From assembly GCA_963828705.1 (NCBI GenBank), contig CAWHGA010000028.1:1-64000 (forward strand): a DNA stretch of 64,000 nucleotides, written 5' to 3'. How positions within the stretch are numbered: position 1 is the first letter of the stretch; each line of letters opens with the position of its first letter. The stretch comes from CAWDJT01 sp963828705. GTDB lineage: Bacteria > Desulfobacterota > Syntrophobacteria > Syntrophobacterales > Syntrophobacteraceae. Positions 57,153 to 64,000 of this stretch are shown here, in pieces. A model generated the notes under the pieces. That model did not search any database, was not told the DNA's origin, and worked only from the letters and a program-made list of their open reading frames with translations. The position numbers were made by a program, and so were the translations under genes.

Positions 57153-57413
57153 ATGGATTTTGGGACCTTGCTTGACACGACCCCCAAATATTGCTTTGTG
57201 CGGCAGTTGCTTATCCGTCCGAGAGAAATCCACTTCCTCCGCTTTATCCTGGAGGCCTATGAAGGACTTGCCACGGTCACCACCCTGCAGTCGCAACTGG
57301 GGCTGGTGCAGGTGAGCATCGCTCCGGGCTGTGAAGACGATGTCGAGAGAATCCTCGAAGGCGAGCAGGATCGTCTTCAATGTCGTTTCACGATTGCCTC
57401 CGAAAACGGATGA
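57153..57413 (+). CDS. small DUF4911-like protein
   Basis: 86 residues from ATG 57153, no good ribosome binding site. Core FVRQLLIRPREIHFLRFILE, then AYEGLATVTTLQSQLGLVQV and SIAPGCEDDVERILEG. It resembles the short DUF4911 proteins of Desulfobacterota, whose function is unknown. No signal peptide or metal motif apart from one Cys. It lies upstream of the cNMP-domain gene in the same direction. Confidence 0.6.
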   Translation: MDFGTLLDTTPKYCFVRQLLIRPREIHFLRFILEAYEGLATVTTLQSQLGLVQVSIAPGCEDDVERILEGEQDRLQCRFTIASENG

Positions 57414-57800
57414 AATCCGCCTGAGACCTTCACCCAGGTGTCTTGCCCGCCAGTATTCACTTGAAAATCAGGTGCGAACCCGCTAGGATTCTGATGGTAC
57501 GATTAGTGTCTTGCGGCGTCCTCTCGAGTTTGTTCTGACCCCGCAACGTCACCCAGGCGTGATGGATCAAATGACAAGCGAGAAGCGCACTCCATGGCCC
57601 CGCGTCAGCATGATCGCAAGCCGTTGCAAGGCACCGTGGTTCCAGCCTGAGACACTTGACACTCCGTCTGTAACATGTAAGAAGACCAAAAGAACCCTGT
57701 TATCGGGGTCTCACATTTCTTTGGGCGACCGGATACAAAGCTTGGAGCAACCCAAGAGCAACTCTTTGGCAAGGGATGGATCACCACGATAGGATTACCC
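57414..57800. other. intergenic stretch upstream of the cNMP-domain gene
   Basis: About 390 bases without a recognisable gene. A short ACCC/GGGT hairpin near 57690-57705 is weak. AGGA at 57791-57794 could be the ribosome binding site of the next gene. Confidence 0.4.
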
Positions 57801-58568
57801 ATGGATGATCATACAGGCTCGGCGATATCGCCTGAGGAACTGAATTCCTCGGTGCATGCCCAGGAAGTCCGAAGTTTCCGATATGGCGAATACATCGTGG
57901 AAGAGGGAGGTATCAGCAATCAGTTTGCGGCCATTCTCAGTGGCCAGGTGCTGGTCCAGTTCCGCGGCAAGAAGGTCCGTGTGTTGGGCGAGCACGATGT
58001 CTTGGGTTTGGAGAGTCTATTCTTCAAGAAACCCTCGGCAATAAGTGCCATGGCTTTGACTTCCTGCCGGGTCGCTTTTTACGGGCCAGAGGCTCTGTAC
58101 CATTTTTTACGAAATGACGCACGCATGAGCGACAGGTTGATCAAGTCCTTGGTGCAACAACTCGTTCAGACAACCCAGCGGATCGTGGACAGGGACCGCG
58201 AGTTCTCCCTGGACGATGCCAAGATGCGTTTCTTCAACAACGCAGAAGTAGTCATCGAGGAAGGCTCGCACCTCATAGAGTTCTACAAGTTGGTCTCCAC
58301 CGAAGGCGGTTTACTCGTCACTATTCAAGGCAAGGAGATCGCACGCCTCAGCAAGCCGGGCGAGTTTTTTGGAGAAATGGAAGCCCTGCTGAGCTTGCCC
58401 AGCCAGGCCACGGTGACTAGCAGCGGCCAGAGCGTTGTGCAGGTTTATCCCAGTAATCAGCTGCCGATGATGGTGGAGCTTTATCCGGATGTAGCTCTGC
58501 AGATGATACGTAATCTGGCGTCACGGCTGTTGGATATCAATCGTCGATTCGTTGCCGAAACCGCTTGA
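57801..58568 (+). CDS. tandem cyclic-nucleotide-binding-fold protein without DNA-binding domain
   Basis: 255 residues from ATG 57801. Two CRP-type beta-barrel domains: RSFRYGEYIVEEGGISNQFA to LGLESLFFKKPSAISAMAL (residues about 24-90), a helical linker (LIKSLVQQLVQTTQRIVDRD), and a second barrel with EVVIEEGSHLIEFYKLVS, then KPGEFFGEMEALLSLPSQATV. No helix-turn-helix follows. The phosphate-binding cassette lacks the usual Arg in both domains (SAISA and SQATV), so cAMP or cGMP binding is doubtful. It could be a regulatory or scaffold protein. miaB starts seven bases after its stop, so the two are probably co-transcribed. Confidence 0.82.
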   Translation: MDDHTGSAISPEELNSSVHAQEVRSFRYGEYIVEEGGISNQFAAILSGQVLVQFRGKKVRVLGEHDVLGLESLFFKKPSAISAMALTSCRVAFYGPEALYHFLRNDARMSDRLIKSLVQQLVQTTQRIVDRDREFSLDDAKMRFFNNAEVVIEEGSHLIEFYKLVSTEGGLLVTIQGKEIARLSKPGEFFGEMEALLSLPSQATVTSSGQSVVQVYPSNQLPMMVELYPDVALQMIRNLASRLLDINRRFVAETA

Positions 58569-58575
58569 GCATCCG

Positions 58576-59949
58576 ATGTCTTTCACACCCATGTCGCAGC
58601 CTCACCCACAACCGACCCTGTCGCCCAAGCTTCTTTACATCCAGACCTTCGGCTGCCAGATGAATGAATACGATTCCGCTCGGGTGGAACGCATGCTCGC
58701 GGCGCAGGGTTACTCCTTGACCACTGAAATCGAGCAAGCGGACGTCCTCTTTATCAACACCTGTGCGGTGCGCGAAAAAGCGGAGCAGAAGGTCTTTTCC
58801 TTTGTGGGGCGACTGCGTCGGTTGAAGACCCGCAACCCACAGCTTAAGATCCTGATCGGCGGATGCGTAGCGCAACAGTTGGGACAGACCCTGCTGGAGC
58901 GCTTCGAACACCTCGATTTGGTTCTGGGAACGCGAAGTTTGGCGGCCCTTCCCAGGCTTTTTCAAGCGGTCCAGGAACAGCATGTGCGACTGGCGCACCT
59001 GGCCGAAGAATCCGACCCCCATGACCCGAACACCGGTGAAATCAGGACCGCTGTTCGAGGGGTGACCGCGCCGGTTACCATCATGCAGGGCTGCGACAAC
59101 TATTGCAGCTACTGCATCGTGCCCTACGTGAGAGGGCCGGAGAGAAGTCGACCCAGCAGGGATATCCTGAATGAAATCCAAGCATTGGTTGCTGCAGGGG
59201 TTTGTGACGTCACCCTGTTGGGACAGAATGTGAACTCCTTTGGCAAGAAATCCACTGCGGAAGCATCCTTTCCTGAGCTGCTGCACAGAATTCAAGCGGA
59301 GACGGCCCTTAAGCGTTTGCGTTTCACGACCTCCCATCCCAAAGACCTGACCGAGGAACTCATGCGGTGCTTCGCCGTTCTCGATTGTCTATGCAAGAAC
59401 CTCCATCTGCCGGTGCAGGCCGGCTCAGATCGCCTGCTCAAACGGATGAATCGCGGCTATAGCGCCTCCCAGTATCTACAAAAAATTGAGAAACTCCGAC
59501 AGGTCTGTCCCGACATCGCCTTATCAACCGATGTCATGGTGGGTTTCCCCGGAGAGACCGAAGCAGATTTTCGAGATACCCTGAAGCTGTTGGAACAGGT
59601 CCAGTTCGATATGCTTTTTTCCTTTCGTTACTCCGATCGTCCGTATGCCAAAGCCGCCCAGTTCCCGGACAAGATTGGAGAAGAAGACAAAGCCCGCCGA
59701 CTGGTGGAACTGCAAGCACTCCAAGCCGAGATCACGCTCCGCAAGAACCAGACCGAGGTTGGCCAGGTGCGTGAGATCCTTGTGGAAGGTCCCAGCAGAT
59801 CTGGCGGTAACCAGTGGATGGGGCGCACTCAGCAGAACCGCATTGTCAATTTTGAATCATCAGTGGATTTGACCGGACAGCTGATTCCCGTTAGGATTCA
59901 AGCTGCATATTCCCATTCTTTACGCGGAGAATGGATATTAAGGGGATAG
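58576..59949 (+). CDS. miaB: tRNA-2-methylthio-N6-dimethylallyladenosine synthase MiaB
   Basis: 457 residues from ATG 58576; an in-frame TTG at 58552 overlaps the previous gene. Radical SAM methylthiotransferase with an N-terminal MTTase domain (IQTFGCQMNEYDSARVERML, FINTCAVREKAEQKVFSF, ILIGGCVAQQ: three Cys binding one Fe-S cluster), a radical SAM core (IMQGCDNYCSYCIVPYVRGP, CxxxCxxC) and a TRAM domain at the end. Other motifs: LLGQNVNSFG, LPVQAGSDRLLKRMNRGY, DVMVGFPGETEADF. It modifies A37 of tRNAs that read UNN codons. The frame is intact. Confidence 0.96.
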   Translation: MSFTPMSQPHPQPTLSPKLLYIQTFGCQMNEYDSARVERMLAAQGYSLTTEIEQADVLFINTCAVREKAEQKVFSFVGRLRRLKTRNPQLKILIGGCVAQQLGQTLLERFEHLDLVLGTRSLAALPRLFQAVQEQHVRLAHLAEESDPHDPNTGEIRTAVRGVTAPVTIMQGCDNYCSYCIVPYVRGPERSRPSRDILNEIQALVAAGVCDVTLLGQNVNSFGKKSTAEASFPELLHRIQAETALKRLRFTTSHPKDLTEELMRCFAVLDCLCKNLHLPVQAGSDRLLKRMNRGYSASQYLQKIEKLRQVCPDIALSTDVMVGFPGETEADFRDTLKLLEQVQFDMLFSFRYSDRPYAKAAQFPDKIGEEDKARRLVELQALQAEITLRKNQTEVGQVREILVEGPSRSGGNQWMGRTQQNRIVNFESSVDLTGQLIPVRIQAAYSHSLRGEWILRG

Positions 59950-60031
59950 TGTGCGAAGCCTGAATCTCCAGATACACCGGCAAACTAGTCTGGTGCCAGC
60001 GGGGATCAGGTTGCCACTACGAGGAGAGAGA

Positions 60032-60529
60032 ATGTTCCGTCGAATGGAAGTGTCCGGCTTGGCCATGGACCCCAACACCAACACCCCCATCCTGATCCTC
60101 AAGGATCCGGATGGAGACATGTCCCTGCCCATCTGGATTGGTCTCCTGGAAGCCACCTCAATCGCCACCGAGCTCGAGCACATCCGCTTTCCACGTCCCA
60201 TGACGCATGATCTCATCAAGACGCTCTTTGACCATCTTAACGTCAAGGTGGAAAAGGTTGAGGTGTACGATCTGCGAGAAAACACTTACTATGCGATTAT
60301 CCATCTGCGCGACAAAGCCCAGATGATCCCTATCGATGCTCGCCCCAGCGATGCCATCGCCATCGCGCTCCGCACCAACTCGCCGATCTTCGTCAAGGAA
60401 TCGGTCCTGATCAAATCCCAGCGAGCTGATGACGGCACCCAGCCGGTTTTCAACCGCGAGGAAGCGGAGAAATGGTCTGAGATCCTGGATAGCCTCGATC
60501 CTGAAGATTTCAGCAAATACAAGATGTAA
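60032..60529 (+). CDS. BFN (bifunctional nuclease family, DUF151) protein
   Basis: 165 residues from ATG 60032, four bases after GAGGAGAG. The BFN domain is clear: RMEVSGLAMDPNTNTPILIL, PIWIGLLEATSIATELEHI, RPMTHDLIKTLFDHL, YAIIHLRD and IPIDARPSDAIAIALRTNSPIFV. The Asp/Glu residues needed for the reported DNase/RNase activity of plant BFN homologs fit this core; bacterial function is not settled. A charged C-terminal tail (SEILDSLDPEDFSKYKM) follows. It lies 82 bases after miaB and 45 before the deaminase gene. The frame is intact. Confidence 0.88.
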   Translation: MFRRMEVSGLAMDPNTNTPILILKDPDGDMSLPIWIGLLEATSIATELEHIRFPRPMTHDLIKTLFDHLNVKVEKVEVYDLRENTYYAIIHLRDKAQMIPIDARPSDAIAIALRTNSPIFVKESVLIKSQRADDGTQPVFNREEAEKWSEILDSLDPEDFSKYKM

Positions 60530-60574
60530 CGTGAGCTGTCGGACTCCCGGCACTCCGTACAAGGGAGTTCGGCC

Positions 60575-62305
60575 ATGAAATTGGATAGCATGCTCCTTCA
60601 GGAGCTTCTTGAGGTTGCCCGTGGCGTTCGACCTGCGGACTTGCTCCTGCGCGGCGGACAAGTGGTCAACGTTTTTTCCGGGCGGCTTGACCAGGTGGAT
60701 CTGGCGATCCATCGCGGTTTTGTGGTGGGATCCGGCCCCTATGCCGCACGCGAGACCGTGGAACTGGACGGCGCCTATGTTTGCCCCGGCTTCATTGACG
60801 GTCACCTCCACATGGAAAGCACCCTGCTCAGTCCCGCCCAGTTTTGTGCCGCGGTCCTACCCCATGGCACCAGCGCGGTGGTGGCCGATCCCCACGAAAT
60901 CGCCAATGTGCTGGGTTTGGAGGGCATCCGCTACTTTCTGGATGCCACCGAACATCTGCCGCTTGATGCTTTCTTCAATCTGCCCAGCTGCGTTCCGGCT
61001 TCACCTTTGGAAACGTCCGGAGCGACACTTCGGGCCTGTGACCTCCACGGTCTGCTGCCTCATCCCAGGATCCTGGGGCTGGCGGAAATGATGAATTTCC
61101 CGGGAGTGATCCATGCGTTCCCGGACGTGCTGGACAAAGTCCTCCTGTTTCAGGATCGGATCCGCGACGGACACGCCCCGCAGCTTGCGGGCCTGGCGCT
61201 GAACGCCTACCTGACCGCCGGCATCGGCTCCGACCATGAATGCACCACTCTCGACGAAGCACGCGAAAAGCTGGACAAGGGGATGGTCATTATGCTGCGC
61301 GAGGGGAGCCAGTCCAAAGACCTGGCCGCGCTGTTGCCGCTGGTTGACGATCGCACCTGGCCGCGCTGCATGCTGGTCAGTGATGACTGTCACCCCGATG
61401 ATCTGATTCATGCGGGCCACATGAACGCTGTGATCAATCGAGCTATGGCTCTCGGGCTAGATCCGGTGCGATCCATCACCCTGGCCACCTGGACGCCTGC
61501 GGCGCATTTCCGGCTCCCACGCCGGGGGGCGCTGGCTCCCGGTTACCAGGCGGATTTCAGCATCAGCCCGACCCTCAATCCCTGGATTCCGCACCGAGTC
61601 TACAAGCGTGGCCAGGAAGTTGCGCGCGACGGCCGATTGCTGATCAACCCGGAAAACTGGCCGCAGCCACAGCCCCCGGCAAGCCCCATGCACCTTTCCC
61701 ACCCGACCGCCAGCGATCTGGCCGTTACCGCCCAGGTCGGCAAACTCAAAGTCATTGGAGTGCAGGAAGGCAGCCTGCTCACTCGAAAAATCCTGGCAGA
61801 CCCCAAAACCAGCGGAGGCATGGTTATCCCGGATCTCGACCGTGATATCCTCAAGCTGGTGGTGTTCAACCGTTACCAGTCGGGCAAGCCTCCGGCGGTG
61901 GGCTTCATCCAGGGGTTCGGCCTGACTCGCGGCGCCATCGCCACCACCGTGGCTCACGATGCACACAACATCATCGCCGTGGGTACCAGCGACAATGACA
62001 TTCTGGCCGTGGTCGAAGCTGTCCGCCATATCGGCGGCGGCATGGCCATCGGCAGTGCCAGTGAAGCCGTCATACTGCTGCCTCTCCCCATCGCCGGCCT
62101 GATGTCGACCTGGCCGGTGGAACGGGTTTCCGAACAACTGGAGCAGCTCAAGCGACGGGCGCGATCCTGGGGAAGTCCCCTCCACAACCCGTTTCTGGCC
62201 CTGTCATTTATGGCCCTGGGGGTGATCCCTGAATTGAAATTGACCGATCTGGGCCTGGTCGATGTCACCACCTTCGCCCTGGTACCGTTGTTCGAAACCG
62301 CTTGA
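60575..62305 (+). CDS. ade: adenine deaminase
   Basis: 576 residues from ATG 60575, near AAGGGAG. Amidohydrolase that turns adenine to hypoxanthine with a binuclear metal site. N-terminal beta-sandwich (ADLLLRGGQVVNVFSGRLDQ), metal ligands in VCPGFIDGHLHMESTLL, PHGTSAVVADPHEIANVLG, LGLAEMMNFPG, LVSDDCHPDDLIHAGHMNAV, ATWTPAAHFRLPRRGALAPG, and the C-terminal domain with TTVAHDAHNIIAVGTSD and GGGMAI. It fits purine salvage alongside the purSL-purQ-purN synthesis genes. The frame is intact. Confidence 0.95.
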   Translation: MKLDSMLLQELLEVARGVRPADLLLRGGQVVNVFSGRLDQVDLAIHRGFVVGSGPYAARETVELDGAYVCPGFIDGHLHMESTLLSPAQFCAAVLPHGTSAVVADPHEIANVLGLEGIRYFLDATEHLPLDAFFNLPSCVPASPLETSGATLRACDLHGLLPHPRILGLAEMMNFPGVIHAFPDVLDKVLLFQDRIRDGHAPQLAGLALNAYLTAGIGSDHECTTLDEAREKLDKGMVIMLREGSQSKDLAALLPLVDDRTWPRCMLVSDDCHPDDLIHAGHMNAVINRAMALGLDPVRSITLATWTPAAHFRLPRRGALAPGYQADFSISPTLNPWIPHRVYKRGQEVARDGRLLINPENWPQPQPPASPMHLSHPTASDLAVTAQVGKLKVIGVQEGSLLTRKILADPKTSGGMVIPDLDRDILKLVVFNRYQSGKPPAVGFIQGFGLTRGAIATTVAHDAHNIIAVGTSDNDILAVVEAVRHIGGGMAIGSASEAVILLPLPIAGLMSTWPVERVSEQLEQLKRRARSWGSPLHNPFLALSFMALGVIPELKLTDLGLVDVTTFALVPLFETA

Positions 62306-62633
62306 TCCGGCAGGAAGGTTACCTCCAATGGCCGGAGAAAACGCCTTGGGAAACAGGACGCGACTGGTTAGTTTCCACCCTGAAAGGCATAAAGATCTTG
62401 AACTTGCACAGGAAGAAAAGCGACATGTGTTCCAACACACTCAAAGTCATTTCATGAATAGCGAGGAATCCTGCTAGATGCCCCAGAATGAGGATTCCTC
62501 CCCCTTCGGATTTGGAATGACAGAACGCTTTCTTCACATCAATCCGCGGCAGTGAGTCGTTCCTCTTCACAGGCATTTTCAAGAACAAGCCAGTTCGCGT
62601 CTAATCGTGATCATCGGCAGCTTCCATCATGGC
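62306..62633. other. convergent intergenic region with one inverted repeat
   Basis: GAGGAATCC (62463-62471) and GGATTCCTC (62492-62500) are exact reverse complements 20 bases apart. The region lies between the end of ade and the end of the minus-strand A2M-like gene and might hold a bidirectional terminator, although no T-run follows. No gene was recognised. Confidence 0.4.
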
Positions 62634-64000
62634 TCATTTCACCTCGAGATCAAAGCTCTCCGAGTGACTATTGAACTCCGGTGCGTACATGCATTGGATG
62701 TCGGCGATACCGGTCTGGTACTTCCCTCTGAGCTGGACCCTGGTCGAGTACTCGAAGACATAAACACCCTTAGGCAGGTAATCGATGAAGAAGTGGCTGG
62801 CGGTATCCCTGGTGCTTTCATAATAAGCCAGGCCATCTTGGAATTTGTAGCGGGAGAGCACGTTCACGGGCTCCGTGCCGCTGCCTCGCTGGTCTTTGAG
62901 GTGGATGTATTCCATGTCTCGATCGACCCGCAATTCGATGCGGACCACCAACTCGTCACCGACTGCCAGCGGGCCGGCAACGGGCTTCAGCACCTGGCCC
63001 TTTGTGGGTCGTTTCCTTGATGAACAGCGTCTTTTTAAGTTTCAGCGGGGTGCCTTCGTACGGGGTGACCTTGGTCATGTCCTCCAGGTACTGCCAGTGT
63101 ACGCTGCCCCACGAAACGCCGTCGTCGGTTTTGGTCACGCTGATATTGCCCATGTCCGGCTTGATCTCGCCGCGGGTGAAGCGCTTCTCATAGAAGCCGG
63201 TACCGGCTTCGATTTTTTCGGGCTTGATCGCCTGGCCGGCCAGCGACACCTCCACGAGCGCATCGGAGCTCAGCATACCCGCACCACGCAACATCAGCGC
63301 GTAGACGGCGTCTGCCGTGGCTTTGGTGGTTTTCCAGTCCTGCGTCTGCTTCTGTTTCAACAGCCAGACCTTGCAGTCCTCGACGGCCTGGGCGTCATTC
63401 ATGACCTCATCAAAAGCCTCGACCATCATCGCCTGCGTCTCGATCGGCGCCCGGAACCACCACCACGACCGTTCGAGGTCGCGCCAGAACATGCCGAGTT
63501 CTTCACTGGTGACCGAACGTTCCTTGATGGATTTCATGATGGCGGGCGCCGTTTCTTGGTCACCGAACCGTTTCAGCGCGATGGCGAGATGGGCTTGGGA
63601 CTGGCGGGAATCCAGCTGCAAGCCAGTATTTCTTCGCCTGGCCGAGGAAATAGTCCACGGCCTCGCGCGGTGCGCCGTCGAGGGGTTTGTCCTGCAAAAA
63701 GAAACTGCGACCATAGAGGTACAGGGCGATGGTCGAGTTCAGATGGTTGTCGTCCTTGCCAGGGTGCTTGAGGATCTCCCGGTAGATGCTATTGATCCAA
63801 TTGTCGAGGCGGTCGAGCGATTTGATCGCGGCACCGACATCGATGTCTATACCGAGATGCCGCATACGGCCAAAACCGGTAGTGATGTAGAGGGTGATGT
63901 AATCGTTGGGCGGCCCTCCCGGGAACCATGGCCATGCACCCCGAGCTTAGCTGCTGTTCGGTGAGCTTCTGCAAGCCGCGCCTGGTCTCGTCGTTCAGGC
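62634..64000 (-). CDS. bacterial alpha-2-macroglobulin-like protein, C-terminal part, frameshifts (runs off the window)
   Basis: Only the last 450 or so residues are present; the start lies right of 64000. In order from the cut edge: LQKLTEQQL, a frame change near 63930 (the WPWFPGG-NDYITLYITTGFGR type segment is split), MRHLGIDIDVGAAIKSLDRL, ALYLYGRSFFLQDKPLDG, another shift near 63620, LDSRQSQAHLAIALKRFGDQ, WFRAPIETQAMMVEAF, KTTKATADAVYALMLRGAGM, then near 63000 another shift and the C-terminal domain VGDELVVRIELRVDRDMEYI, YTRDTASHFF-like region and MYAPEFNSHSESFDLEVK. Such proteins trap proteases in the periplasm or are lipid-anchored. The thioester region cannot be seen. At least three indels. 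Confidence 0.82.

Noticed and set aside
1..64000. Mobile elements, prophage or CRISPR arrays
   Set aside because: No transposase, integrase or phage structural motif and no regular spacer-repeat array was found in either strand.
1..64000. Calling the frameshifted genes pseudogenes
   Set aside because: Breaks fall in essential housekeeping genes, often in G or C runs, and all downstream sequence stays conserved.

Overview
The window reads as a chromosomal segment of a Gram-negative, LPS-making, probably anaerobic bacterium of the Desulfobacterota (former Deltaproteobacteria), perhaps Syntrophobacteria-like. The pointers are the pyrG-kdsA/kdsC-lptC-lptA-lptB-rpoN block, a PurS-PurL fusion, a phenylacetate-CoA-ligase/ACT/branched-chain ABC cluster, paired class III CoA-transferases and a BFN-domain protein beside miaB. 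This placement is by gene content and order only. I see no prophage, insertion sequence or CRISPR array.

Layout. 1-5554 (minus): CTP synthase, Kdo synthesis, LPS export (LptC, LptA, LptB) and the start of sigma-54. 5987-8840 (plus): a CBS-pair protein and a benzoate-CoA-ligase-like enzyme. 9284-14992 (plus): an MBL-fold protein and a complete LivKHMGF-type ABC importer. 15388-18139 (minus): two adjacent class III (CaiB/BaiF) CoA-transferases. 19166-27422 (minus): aminotransferase, TruA, ArgC, ribosomal proteins S9 and L13, LptD, FolC. 27768-36124 (minus): PaaK-type ligase, ACT protein, a second LivKHMGF importer and a second PaaK-like protein. 36587-41038: TPR membrane protein, heptose adenylyltransferase, TrmL, a DUF1566 protein and unrecognised genes. 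41083-45804 (minus): purSL, purQ, purN. 46644-54665 (minus): tRNA-Val, thrS, infC, rpmI, rplT, pheS, pheT, merR. 54745-56750 (minus): pgsA and an exported protein. 57153-62305 (plus): small DUF4911-like protein, cNMP-domain protein, miaB, BFN protein, adenine deaminase. 62634-64000 (minus): end of an alpha-2-macroglobulin-like protein.

Working together: the left end and lptD supply Kdo and LPS export; thrS to merR is a translation operon; purSL-purQ-purN carry two steps of purine synthesis. The two ABC/CoA-ligase regions look like uptake and CoA activation of organic, probably aromatic, acids. The substrates are inference.

Caveat: about twenty genes, including essential ones (pyrG, thrS, purL, lptB), are interrupted by single-base indels, often in G or C runs, that restore conserved protein when removed. 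I treat most as sequence error, annotate the full span of each gene, and do not call them pseudogenes.
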